Source: SXTU01 sp964496695
Lineage (GTDB): Bacteria; Verrucomicrobiota; Verrucomicrobiia; Limisphaerales; SXTU01
Length of the DNA: 64,000 nt
Direction of reading: 5' to 3'
Assembly (NCBI GenBank): GCA_964496695.1
Contig: CAZCBE010000017.1
Span: forward strand, 13,513 to 77,512
The position numbers and the translations under genes were made by a program. Below the pieces are notes generated by a model that was not told where the DNA came from, did not search any database, and saw nothing but the letters and a program-made list of their open reading frames with translations. Shown piece by piece: positions 7,738-14,640 of the stretch; position 1 is the stretch's first letter; each line of letters opens with the position of its first letter.

Positions 7738-8988
7738 CTACTTCTTCCGTAAATCCGCCGCCACGAGCTTGCCCTTGTCGCGCGCGAGGAGCAGGCCGTT
7801 GGCGAGGGCGGGCTGGGCACGGCCTTCGCGGCCGAGGATCTGCGCCCGGCCTTTCTCCACAAAGGCCTTCGGGTCGGCGGCCACGCGCACGAGTTCGCCG
7901 CTGTCCGAGGTGATGAGGAGATCGCCGCCCGTGAGGATGATGCCGCCATGGACCACGCGGTCGGTGGTCCAGCGGACCTTGCCGGTGGCGAGTTCCACAC
8001 AGCGCAGCTCGGGCTTCGGACCGGTGTCCACGCGGCCCTCGAAGCCGTAGAGGAGGCCATCACGCAGGACAGGGGTGACATATTGCGCGGTGAGCTGATC
8101 CTCCCCGGACCAAAGAGTTTCCACGCCACTGGCCTTCACGCGCAGGGCCGCCGCGCCCGCGCCATAGCCTGCCGAGATGAACACGAGGTCGCCAGACACC
8201 ACGGGCACCGCCGCGCTGACGGACGCCTGCATCTTGGGCCCCCACGGAAAGGCGAAGCGCACCTTCCCGTTCGCGGGATCGAGGGAGACGAGCTTGTGCC
8301 GCGCGAAGAAGAACGCGTGGCGCTGGCCGCCAATCGTGGCCGCAATGGGTGAGGAGTAACTGGCCTCTTCGTCGTGCGCCTTCCAAAGTGGTTTGCCCGT
8401 CGCCGTGTCGAACGCGACGATGCCCGCGCCGTTCTTCCCGCCGATGTTCACAAGCAACGCCTTGCCCTCGACGAGCGGCGAACACGCAAAGCCGAAGAAA
8501 CCCGGGTCCGAGCCGTAGTCCGTCTGCGCGTCCACGCTCCAGAGCGGCTTGCCGGTGGCGAAGTCGAGCGCGTGGAGGTTGCCGTTCGCACCAAAGACGA
8601 AGACGCGTCCTTCCGCAATGCAGGGCGTGGCGCGCGGGCCGTTGTCGAAGTTGAAGCGGTCCGTATAGCGCGTGGGGAAGGGGTGCTGCCACACCTCCTT
8701 ACCGGTCTTCGCGTCAAGACACTCAACGACTTCCTGGTCGCCGAGGCGGTGGAAGAAAATGACTTTGCCGCCGGAGGCAACGGGGCCGGCCCAGCCGGAG
8801 CCGGCTTTCTTCTGCCAGAGGACGGCGGGGCCTTCCTTGGGCCACGTCTCGGCGAGGTCGGTGCCGGCGTAGGTGGCGTTGCGCGTGGGGCCGAGGAACT
8901 GCGGCCAGTCGGCGGCGCGGCCGGAGGTGGCGGCGAGGAGGAGCGTCAGGGCGGCAAGCGGTGCGCGCAGGTGCATGGGGGTCTGCAT
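7738..8988 (-). CDS. Exported PQQ-type beta-propeller (PQQ-binding-like repeat) protein
   Basis: About 416 aa from ATG 8988 (MQTP) or 412 from the second ATG at 8976. The second start leads straight into a signal peptide (MHLRAPLAALTLLLAATSGRA). Further upstream the frame is open only because it reads through a heptamer repeat, so the longer version is rejected. Repeats of the PQQ/quinoprotein type are visible (ADWPQFLGPTRNATYAG at the mature N-terminus, CLDAKTGKEVWQHPFPT, ALDFATGKPLWSVDA, FDTATGKPLWKAHDE, CVELATGKVRWTTD), enough for a 7-8 bladed propeller. Catalytic dehydrogenase residues were not identified, so it may be a structural or binding propeller. The family is abundant in Verrucomicrobia and Planctomycetes. 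It lies 72 bp upstream of the prepilin-like gene on the same strand. Confidence 0.8.
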   Translation of the reverse strand: MQTPMHLRAPLAALTLLLAATSGRAADWPQFLGPTRNATYAGTDLAETWPKEGPAVLWQKKAGSGWAGPVASGGKVIFFHRLGDQEVVECLDAKTGKEVWQHPFPTRYTDRFNFDNGPRATPCIAEGRVFVFGANGNLHALDFATGKPLWSVDAQTDYGSDPGFFGFACSPLVEGKALLVNIGGKNGAGIVAFDTATGKPLWKAHDEEASYSSPIAATIGGQRHAFFFARHKLVSLDPANGKVRFAFPWGPKMQASVSAAVPVVSGDLVFISAGYGAGAAALRVKASGVETLWSGEDQLTAQYVTPVLRDGLLYGFEGRVDTGPKPELRCVELATGKVRWTTDRVVHGGIILTGGDLLITSDSGELVRVAADPKAFVEKGRAQILGREGRAQPALANGLLLARDKGKLVAADLRKK

Positions 8989-9063
8989 ACGGCACGCGGG
9001 GGAACTAGGCGAGGAAAAGTGGTTCTTCGCTGTTTCCAGTGGAACAGGGAGGCGGGCCGGAAA

Positions 9064-9263
9064 ATTCCAAGCTCCAAGTCCCAAGCTCCAAAGAAACTCC
9101 AAAGCCCAAATTCCAATCGTTTCTTGTGCCCCCCGGCCGGCTCGCTCGCCCTGGTTCGGCCCTTGGCCCAAGGGCTGACCCGGCCAGTGCCGGGCGACGC
9201 CTCCAGTTGAAATTTGGTGTTTGGAGTTTCTTTGGAATTTGGAACTTGGGATTTGGAGCTTCT
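9064..9263. repeat. Heptamer-phased inverted repeat (AGCTCCA / AATTCCA words)
   Basis: Left arm 9064-9115 is a run of heptamers (attccaa, gctccaa, gtcccaa, gctccaa, then a 4-nt shift, actccaa, agcccaa, attccaa). Right arm 9211-9263 is the inverted complement of the same run with one extra heptamer. The ~95-nt loop is GC-rich and itself foldable (CTTGGCCCAAGGG). No gene fits the 8989-9493 gap. The repeat lies about 76 nt upstream of the propeller gene start and 230 nt upstream of the 9494 gene. Confidence 0.85.
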
Positions 9264-9493
9264 TCCACCCCAGGCCCCGAAAACAGCGGAGAACCGGAAA
9301 AGTCGGCTGGTAGGGCAAGACTCCGCCGAGCCCAGCTCGAGCGAAGCGAGGGGAACGCAGTGAGCATCTTGGAAGCGATGGCTGCCGGAGTGTAATCCTT
9401 CCCCTCCCATTCATCAGTTATGCCGCGGTTAAGTCAGGCCCGCTGGAGAAGGCAGCTTGCAAAACCACTCGGAAGCACTTATAGGAACGGCGC

Positions 9494-9862
9494 ATGAAAC
9501 AAACCAATGTTGGTCAGTATGTCGCGCTTCGGGAAGCTCTGCTTAAGGAGAAGGCCGAACTCGAAGCCCGTCTGGAAGACATCAGCCGCGCCCTTGGGGG
9601 GGGCGGGACCACCACCACCCGGGCCAAGCCCGGACCGAAGCCGCGTGTGCCACGGGGCAAACGGGCCAAAAATGAAATGTCCATGAAGGAAGCCACGGTG
9701 AAGGCGCTGGCGGGCAAGGCCTTGACGCGTCAGGAGACCCTCGATGCCGTGCAGAAGCTCGGCTACAAGTTCACGGCCAAGAGCCCGCTGAACTCCTTGA
9801 GCACGCTCCTCTACTCCGACAAGTCCTTCAAAAACACCGACGGCAAGTTCAGCGTCAAGTAA
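9494..9862 (+). CDS. Small protein with coiled coil and HARE-like winged-helix domain
   Basis: 122 aa. Residues about 8-38 are a predicted coiled coil (ALREALLKEKAELEARLEDI). A basic Gly/Pro/Arg/Lys linker follows (RAKPGPKPRVPRGKRAK). The C-terminal ~55 residues (MKEATVKALAGKALTRQETL...AKSPLNSLSTLLYSDKSFKN) have the helix pattern of a HARE-type winged helix. A nucleic-acid-binding role is inferred from fold-like pattern and charge, not from catalytic residues. AGGA at 9483-9486 is a plausible ribosome binding site 7-8 nt before ATG. It is monocistronic: a strong terminator follows at 9882-9918. Confidence 0.7.
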   Translation: MKQTNVGQYVALREALLKEKAELEARLEDISRALGGGGTTTTRAKPGPKPRVPRGKRAKNEMSMKEATVKALAGKALTRQETLDAVQKLGYKFTAKSPLNSLSTLLYSDKSFKNTDGKFSVK

Positions 9863-9881
9863 CTCAACGTCCACCTCTTTA

Positions 9882-9918
9882 CGCCCGATGATTCACGCTG
9901 AATCATCGGGCGTTTTTT
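9882..9918 (+). terminator. Rho-independent terminator
   Basis: A perfect 14-bp stem (CGCCCGATGATTCA at 9882-9895 pairing with TGAATCATCGGGCG at 9899-9912) with a 3-nt loop is followed by six T at 9913-9918. It ends the 9494-9862 transcript and insulates hisF, which starts 31 bp later. It is the clearest intrinsic terminator in the window. Confidence 0.93.
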
Positions 9919-9948
9919 CCTAGACCCTTCATATACTGGTTCTTAGCC

Positions 9949-10725
9949 ATGCTGGCCAAACGCGTCATCCCTTGCCTCGATGTCCATGACGGACAGGTGA
10001 CTCGCGGTGTGCAGTTCGGCCGCGCCGAGGCGGGCGGATTGCGCAACGTGGGCGATCCGGTCGAACTGGCGGTGCGCTACAACGACCAGGGGGCGGACGA
10101 GATGGTCTTCTTTGACATCACGGCCAGCGCGCATGGGCGGGCGAGCATGGTGGAGGTAATCGAGCGCGCGGCGGACCAATGCTTCATGCCGCTGACGGTG
10201 GGCGGTGGCATCCGCGTGCTGGAGGACATGCAGACGATGCTCCGGGCGGGGGCGGACAAGGTGAGCATCAATTCCAGCGCGCTAGCCACGCCCGACCTGA
10301 TCCGGCAGGGCGCGGAGAAATTTGGCAGCCAGTGCATTGTGGTCTCGATTGACTGCAAGAAAGTTGCGCCGGATCGCTGGGAGGTGTTCGCCAAGGGTGG
10401 GCGGCAGGCGACCGGGCTGGAAGCGGTCGAGTGGGCCAGGCGCGCCGTGGCCCTCGGGGCAGGGGAGATCGTGCTGAACTCGATTGACGCGGATGGCACC
10501 AAGGCGGGCTTTGATCTGGTCATCACCCGGCGCGTGAGCGAATCCGTCGGGGTGCCGGTGGTGGCCAGCGGCGGGGCGGGCAGCCTCGAGCACATGGCGG
10601 CGGTGCTCCAAGCAGGCCGGGCGGATGCCGTGCTGGCAGCAAGTATTTTTCACTTTGGCACCTATACGGTTGGCGACGTGAAGCGCCACCTGGCCGGGCA
10701 GGGCATTCCCGTGCGCACCACCTGA
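9949..10725 (+). CDS. hisF: Imidazole glycerol phosphate synthase cyclase subunit HisF
   Basis: 258 aa, full length for the family. It converts PRFAR plus ammonia from HisH to imidazole glycerol phosphate and AICAR in histidine biosynthesis. The (beta/alpha)8 signatures are intact: LAKRVIPCLDVHDG with catalytic Asp11, the phosphate-binding VGGGIRV, the second catalytic Asp in VSIDCKK, NSIDADGTKAGFDL, and VVASGGAGSLEHM near the C-terminus. hisH is not beside it, but hisI is two genes downstream. The gene follows a strong terminator, so its promoter should lie in the ~30 bp gap or the region overlapping the terminator. The next gene starts 6 bp after the stop, indicating co-transcription. Confidence 0.95.
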   Translation: MLAKRVIPCLDVHDGQVTRGVQFGRAEAGGLRNVGDPVELAVRYNDQGADEMVFFDITASAHGRASMVEVIERAADQCFMPLTVGGGIRVLEDMQTMLRAGADKVSINSSALATPDLIRQGAEKFGSQCIVVSIDCKKVAPDRWEVFAKGGRQATGLEAVEWARRAVALGAGEIVLNSIDADGTKAGFDLVITRRVSESVGVPVVASGGAGSLEHMAAVLQAGRADAVLAASIFHFGTYTVGDVKRHLAGQGIPVRTT

Positions 10726-10730
10726 CTCGT

Positions 10731-11147
10731 ATGTCGTCCTTGGCCGAATCCCGGTTTGCTCCGATTGTCCTGCTCATCGCGTCAAATGTGTTCATGACGT
10801 TCGCGTGGTATGGGCATCTCAAGTTCAAGAGCGCGCCGCTCTGGGTGGTCGTGCTGGTGAGCTGGGGCATCGCGTTCTTCGAGTATTGCCTGATGGTGCC
10901 GGCGAACCGCTGGGGGCACGGCACCTACTCGGCCACGCAGCTCAAGATCATGCAGGAAGTCATCACCATCCTGGTCTTCTCCGCCTTTGCCGTGTTCTTC
11001 CTCGGCGAGAAACTGAAGTGGAACCACTTCGCCGCCTTCGCCTGCGTCATCGCCGCGGTCTTTTTCGTGCGGCTCGAAACGAGTGAAGGCCATCCGCCGG
11101 CCCCCGCAACTCTCAACTCTCAACTCTCAACTCCCGACTCGAAATGA
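10731..11147 (+). CDS. DUF486 family small membrane protein (DMT superfamily-like)
   Basis: 138 aa with four membrane segments (IVLLIASNVFMTFAWYG, VVVLVSWGIAFFEYCLMVPA, VITILVFSAFAVFFLGE, FAAFACVIAAVFFV), the layout of DUF486 proteins, relatives of half-size DMT transporters. Motifs WYGHLK and PANRWGHGTYSATQLKIMQE are typical. Function in the family is not established. It sits between hisF and hisI, with 6 bp to hisF and a 4-bp ATGA overlap with hisI. The last ~15 residues (PAPATLNSQLSTPDSK) are encoded by a heptamer repeat array (11108-11142) and look like a repeat-derived extension beyond the natural C-terminus. Confidence 0.8.
   Translation: MSSLAESRFAPIVLLIASNVFMTFAWYGHLKFKSAPLWVVVLVSWGIAFFEYCLMVPANRWGHGTYSATQLKIMQEVITILVFSAFAVFFLGEKLKWNHFAAFACVIAAVFFVRLETSEGHPPAPATLNSQLSTPDSK
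11108..11142. repeat. Heptamer array (aactctc) ending 1 nt before the hisI start codon
   Basis: Three exact aactctc units (11108-11128), then aactccc and gactcga, fill the sequence up to one base before ATG 11144. The array occupies the place where a Shine-Dalgarno motif would be, and encodes the C-terminal tail of the upstream DUF486 gene. Confidence 0.9.
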
Positions 11148-11533
11148 GCTTCTACGACAAACTCAAGTTCACCGCCGACGGCCTCATCCCGGCGATCATC
11201 CAGGAGCAGTCCACCGGCCGCGTGCTGATGATGGCGTGGATGAACCGCGCGTCGCTCGAATCCACCATCGCCACCGGCAAGACGCACTTCTGGAGCCGGT
11301 CGCGGCAGAAGTTCTGGATGAAGGGTGAGTCCAGCGGCCATGTGCAGGTGGTGAAGGACATCAGCTTCGACTGTGACGGCGACACGCTGCTCATCCAAGT
11401 GGAACAGACGGGAGCGGCGTGCCACGAAGGCTTCAAGTCCTGCTTCTTCCGCAGCATCGAGGGCGACGGGACGCAGTGGAAAGAGACAGAGCCGAGGTTG
11501 GAAACGCCAGAGCAGATTTACGGCAAAAAGTGA
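11144..11533 (+). CDS. hisI: Phosphoribosyl-AMP cyclohydrolase HisI
   Basis: 129 aa, the monofunctional size (no HisE domain). It opens the purine ring of PR-AMP in the third step of histidine biosynthesis. Family signatures: VLMMAWMNRASLESTIATGK, THFWSRSRQKFWMKGESSGH, the metal-binding DCDGDTLLIQVEQTGAACHEG and the terminal SCFFR. The usual Cys-His-Thr-Gly appears here as Cys-His-Glu-Gly. The start ATG overlaps the DUF486 stop (ATGA) and is preceded by a heptamer array rather than a ribosome binding site, so translation probably depends on coupling. Confidence 0.95.
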   Translation: MSFYDKLKFTADGLIPAIIQEQSTGRVLMMAWMNRASLESTIATGKTHFWSRSRQKFWMKGESSGHVQVVKDISFDCDGDTLLIQVEQTGAACHEGFKSCFFRSIEGDGTQWKETEPRLETPEQIYGKK

Positions 11534-11537
11534 ACCG

Positions 11538-11617
11538 TGCTGCGTGGTCCGTGTTCCGTGCCTGCCAACGGACGCGTCCGAACTGACTCACGCAACACGG
11601 AACACGCACCACGCGTC
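11538..11617. repeat. Heptamer-phased inverted arrays (tgttccg / acggaac) ending 1 nt before a start codon
   Basis: Left run: tgctgcg, tggtccg, tgttccg, tgcctgc (11538-11565). Right run: acgcaac, acggaac, acgcacc, acgcgtc (11590-11617), the inverse complement of the left words. The right run ends one base before ATG 11619. The 24-nt interior allows a hairpin directly upstream of the start. Confidence 0.8.
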
Positions 11618-11618
11618 C

Positions 11619-12137
11619 ATGGAAGACTTCGTCCCCTTTGGCAGCCGCGCCTACCTCATCTCGCTCGGACTGCTGGTCTTTGGGCGGGCGATGGATTTCC
11701 TCAGCACCTGGTTTGCCACGCCGACGCTGGCGCTGGAGGCCAATCCGATTGCGAAGTGGCTGGGGTGGAAGTGGGGCATGCTGGTGAATCTCGTCCTGTG
11801 CTTCGCCATCGCTCATTCGCCGATGCTGGCGGTGCTGCTGGCCACGATCAGCCTGCTGGTGGCGGCCAGGAACTTCAAATCTGCCTGGCTGATGCGGGCG
11901 ATGGGGGAGACCGGCTACGCCATGCTGGTCAGCGATGCCATGAACCATTCCAGCCGACGCTCGTTCCTGGCCAGCGTCTTCGGTGAAACGATGCTCTTTG
12001 CGCTGGTCGGCGGACTCGTGGTGTTTTCCAGTGAATGGGCTTCCCTGCCGCAGACGGTCGGCATGGGCATGATCTTCTACGCCGCCGCCGTGGCGTTCTA
12101 TTCGCTGCTGGCGGTCTGGCGCATGTGGCGGCACTGA
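11619..12137 (+). CDS. Hypothetical membrane protein
   Basis: 172 aa from ATG 11619. Longer in-frame versions would start within hisI and read through the repeat, so this start is preferred. There are about five membrane segments (AYLISLGLLVFGRAMDFLSTW, MLVNLVLCFAIAHSPMLAVLL, ISLLVAARNF, GETMLFALVGGLVVFSS, GMIFYAAAVAFYSLLAVW). The short conserved-looking motif ALEANPIAKWLGWKWG sits after the first segment, as in DUF5658-like small membrane proteins, but I cannot assign the family securely. It follows hisI on the same strand and may be part of the same transcript. Confidence 0.65.
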   Translation: MEDFVPFGSRAYLISLGLLVFGRAMDFLSTWFATPTLALEANPIAKWLGWKWGMLVNLVLCFAIAHSPMLAVLLATISLLVAARNFKSAWLMRAMGETGYAMLVSDAMNHSSRRSFLASVFGETMLFALVGGLVVFSSEWASLPQTVGMGMIFYAAAVAFYSLLAVWRMWRH

Positions 12138-12234
12138 CCAGGTGGGGCATGGGCTGAGCAAACTTTGCCCAAAGAATTTGATGGTCCCGCTTGGCAAGTG
12201 CTTCCGTGTTCGCCTACGCTGCTGGCCAATACGC

Positions 12235-13761
12235 ATGAAGAGTTTGCTGGTTTGGCTGGTTGTGCTGGGCACCCTGGGTGGCGGCGGTTATTACGCCTAC
12301 CAGAAGTGGCCGGACAAGGTCATGTTCTGGAAGGCCGCGAAGGCCGACGACGCCAAGAAGTCCGCGCGCCCCACCACGGCGGTCGTCATCCCGCGCAACA
12401 TCAGCTTCGCCATCAGCGCCGCCGGTGAGATCACTCCGGCCGAGCAGGTTTCCGTGCGGCCCGAGGTCAGCGGGCGCATTGACAAGCTGCCGGTGGACAT
12501 TGGCGACAAGGTGAAGAAGGGCGACATCCTCTTCACGCTCGACGACTCGGACCTGCAGATCGAGCGCAGCCAGCGCCAGACGGAGATCGAGGCGACCAAA
12601 CTTCAGATCGAAGGCGCGCGGCTCACGCTCGAGAAGCTGCAGCTCGACTTCGACCGCACCAAGCAGATCTTCGACAACAAGCTGCCGCTGGATCGCAGCC
12701 AGCGGCAGACGGAGATCGAGGCGGCCAAGCTTCAGATTGAGGGCGCCCGGCTGGCGCTCGACAAGCTGCAGCTCAATTTCGACCGCATCAAGCAGCTCTT
12801 CGAGGACAAGCTTATCGCGAAGGAAGCCTTCGAGAACGCCAAGGCCGAACTCGATCAGGCGCGCAACAGCCATGCGCTCGCCCGCAACCATCACGACAAG
12901 CTGCTCACGCGCGAAGTGCTGGAAACGGCGAAGATCGAGGTGGACCTGGCCCGCAACAACCATGCACTCACCCGGAACAGTTACGAACGTTCACTCAAGG
13001 CGCTGCAGCTCGTCGAGGATCGGATTTCCAAGACGAAGATCACCGCGCCGTTCGACTGCACGATCCTCACGCGCCCGGTGTCCGCAGGCCAGGCGGTCTC
13101 CGGTTCCGGCGGCGTCAACAGCGGCACCGAGGTGCTGACCATCGCGGACCTCAGCGAACTGATCATCAACGCCCACATCAACCAGGCGGACGTAACCCGC
13201 CTGAAGCCCAGTCAACGTGTGCAGATCGAGGTCGAGGCGGTCGCAGGCTTGAAGCTCTTCGGTCGCGTGGACCGCATCGCGCCGCAGGCCACCATCAAGA
13301 ACGGCATCAAGGGGTTCTCCACCCGCATGATCGTCAAGAACGATGAGAAATCCGGAGTGCGCCCCGGCATGACGGCCAATCTGACGATCCCGCTCCAAGC
13401 CGCCGACAATGTGCTCGCCGTGCCGCTGGCCGCGGTCTTCACCGACCAGGGTGAACGGTTCGTCTATGTGAAGGAGGAGGACAAGTTCACCCGCATGCCA
13501 ATCCTGATCGGGGTCACGGACTATGACTACGCGGAGGTGACGAAGGGACTCCAAGGCGGGGAGACGGTGTCCATCGTCACACCGGCCGAAGAAATGGGGA
13601 AAGTGCAGCAAGCGTTTGGGGCCGCAGCGAAAGGCGGCAAGGGTGGTGGCAAAGGCGGTTCCGGCGGCGCTGGCAAGGGCGGGACCGGCGCTGGCGGGGG
13701 CACTACCGGCGGAGCCACCAAGGGTGGGGCCAGCGGCGGCAAGGCTCCGGCGAGCCCTTAA
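12235..13761 (+). CDS. Periplasmic membrane-fusion (adaptor) protein, MacA/HlyD-like
   Basis: 508 aa from ATG 12235, which opens a short anchor (MKSLLVWLVVLGTLGGGGYYAY). The adaptor plan is clear: a lipoyl half (ITPAEQVSVRPEVSGRIDKL, VKKGDILFTLDDSDLQIE), a long alpha-helical hairpin (about 110-260), the second lipoyl half (ITAPFDCTILTRPVSAGQAV), a beta-barrel and a membrane-proximal domain (NVLAVPLAAVFTDQGERFVYV). It would link the ABC permease to an outer-membrane channel for efflux of a peptide, lipid or macrolide-like molecule. A 43-residue unit of the hairpin is tandemly duplicated (residues 111-153 and 154-196). The last ~45 residues are a Gly/Lys/Ser low-complexity tail. The ATPase and permease genes follow at once; no TolC-like gene is in view. 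Confidence 0.88.
   Translation: MKSLLVWLVVLGTLGGGGYYAYQKWPDKVMFWKAAKADDAKKSARPTTAVVIPRNISFAISAAGEITPAEQVSVRPEVSGRIDKLPVDIGDKVKKGDILFTLDDSDLQIERSQRQTEIEATKLQIEGARLTLEKLQLDFDRTKQIFDNKLPLDRSQRQTEIEAAKLQIEGARLALDKLQLNFDRIKQLFEDKLIAKEAFENAKAELDQARNSHALARNHHDKLLTREVLETAKIEVDLARNNHALTRNSYERSLKALQLVEDRISKTKITAPFDCTILTRPVSAGQAVSGSGGVNSGTEVLTIADLSELIINAHINQADVTRLKPSQRVQIEVEAVAGLKLFGRVDRIAPQATIKNGIKGFSTRMIVKNDEKSGVRPGMTANLTIPLQAADNVLAVPLAAVFTDQGERFVYVKEEDKFTRMPILIGVTDYDYAEVTKGLQGGETVSIVTPAEEMGKVQQAFGAAAKGGKGGGKGGSGGAGKGGTGAGGGTTGGATKGGASGGKAPASP
12565..12822 (+). repeat. 129-bp tandem duplication within the adaptor coiled-coil hairpin
   Basis: Two in-frame copies (12565-12693 and 12694-12822), each beginning RSQRQTEIEA and containing KLQIEGARL and KLQL-FDR-KQ. 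They are similar at both nucleotide and protein level, so the event is fairly recent. It lengthens the periplasmic hairpin. Confidence 0.85.
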
Positions 13762-13788
13762 TCCAGCATCCAGCATCGAGAATCGCTT
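13761..13788. repeat. Heptamer array (atccagc) between adaptor stop and ATPase start
   Basis: atccagc, atccagc, atcgaga, atcgctt run from the last base of the adaptor TAA (13761) to 13788, two bases before ATG 13791. The whole 29-bp intergenic gap is this array and there is no Shine-Dalgarno motif. Confidence 0.85.
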
Positions 13789-13790
13789 CC

Positions 13791-14570
13791 ATGGCCCTCA
13801 TCGAACTACGCGGCGTCAGCAAGATCTACCACCTCGGCGGGGAGGAGATTCGCGCGCTCGACAACGTGGACCTGGACATCAATGGCGGCGAATTCATCTC
13901 GATCATCGGCCCGTCCGGCAGCGGCAAGTCCACGCTCATGCACATTCTGGGCTGCCTGGACTCGCCATCGAAGGGCAGCATCAAGCTGGACGGGACCGAG
14001 ATAGCGACCGCTTCAGCGCGTGAACTGGCGCGCATCCGCAACCAGAAGATCGGCTTCGTCTTCCAGTTCTTCAACCTGCTGCCCAAACTCAACGTCCTGC
14101 AGAATGTCGAGCTGCCGATGGTGTATGCTGGTTGCAGCGCCCGCGAACGCCGGGATCGTGCCATGGCGGCGCTCAAGCTGGTGGAGATGGACAACCGCGC
14201 CAAGCACCGGCCCATGCAGCTTTCCGGCGGGCAGCAGCAGCGCGCCGCCATTGCCCGCGCGCTGGTGAACACCCCGAAGATCGTCTTCGCCGACGAGCCG
14301 ACCGGCAACCTGGACTCGCACACGGGCGAAACGATCTTGAAACTCTTCTACGAGCTGAGCCTCAAAGGCAGCACCATCGCGCTCGTCACCCACGATCCCG
14401 AAATCGCCGCTGTAACGCCCCGCCGGATTGAAATTCGCGACGGCAAGATCGCGCGGAACGTGGACGCCAAGTTGTCCGGCCAGATTGTTGGTCCGAAGTT
14501 CGTGGTGAAGGCGGAGCGCGGAGCACGGAACGCGGAAAGCGAAAAGGCGGACGTCACGGGAGCGTTATGA
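13791..14570 (+). CDS. ABC transporter ATP-binding protein, MacB/LolD-like
   Basis: 259 aa. Walker A GPSGSGKST at residues 40-48, Q-loop in FVFQFFNLLPKL, signature LSGGQQQRAAIARAL, Walker B IVFADEPTGNLDS with catalytic Glu, and the H-loop in LVTHDPEIA are all intact. The domain matches the type VII (MacB/LolD/FtsE) class that powers mechanotransmission across the periplasm. It lies between adaptor and permease genes. Residues after about 225 form an unusual charged tail (AERGARNAESEKADVTGAL), part of which is encoded by a heptamer array (14511-14545), so the natural C-terminus has probably been extended by repeat insertion. Confidence 0.92.
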   Translation: MALIELRGVSKIYHLGGEEIRALDNVDLDINGGEFISIIGPSGSGKSTLMHILGCLDSPSKGSIKLDGTEIATASARELARIRNQKIGFVFQFFNLLPKLNVLQNVELPMVYAGCSARERRDRAMAALKLVEMDNRAKHRPMQLSGGQQQRAAIARALVNTPKIVFADEPTGNLDSHTGETILKLFYELSLKGSTIALVTHDPEIAAVTPRRIEIRDGKIARNVDAKLSGQIVGPKFVVKAERGARNAESEKADVTGAL

Positions 14571-14640
14571 AGCCAACTGATTTGAACCAGAGAATGTCGG
14601 CGCCTCATTCCGCGTTCCGCATTCCGCATTCCGCATTTTC
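14511..14640. repeat. Heptamer-phased inverted arrays (gcggagc / attccgc) flanking the ATPase stop and abutting the permease start
   Basis: Left run: gcggagc, gcggagc, acggaac, gcggaaa, gcgaaaa (14511-14545), inside the 3' end of the ATPase gene. Right run: attccgc, gttccgc, attccgc, attccgc, attttc (14607-14640), ending exactly at ATG 14641. The words are inverse complements, so a hairpin can enclose the stop codon and end at the permease start. Confidence 0.88.

Noticed and set aside
8989..9414. N-terminal extension of the PQQ-type propeller protein to 558 aa
   Set aside because: The extra ~142 residues are translated heptamer repeat and precede the real signal peptide.
11108..11142. Heptamer array considered as a CRISPR or VNTR minisatellite
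   Set aside because: Units are 7 nt with no spacers and there are no cas genes; the period recurs at other loci with different words.
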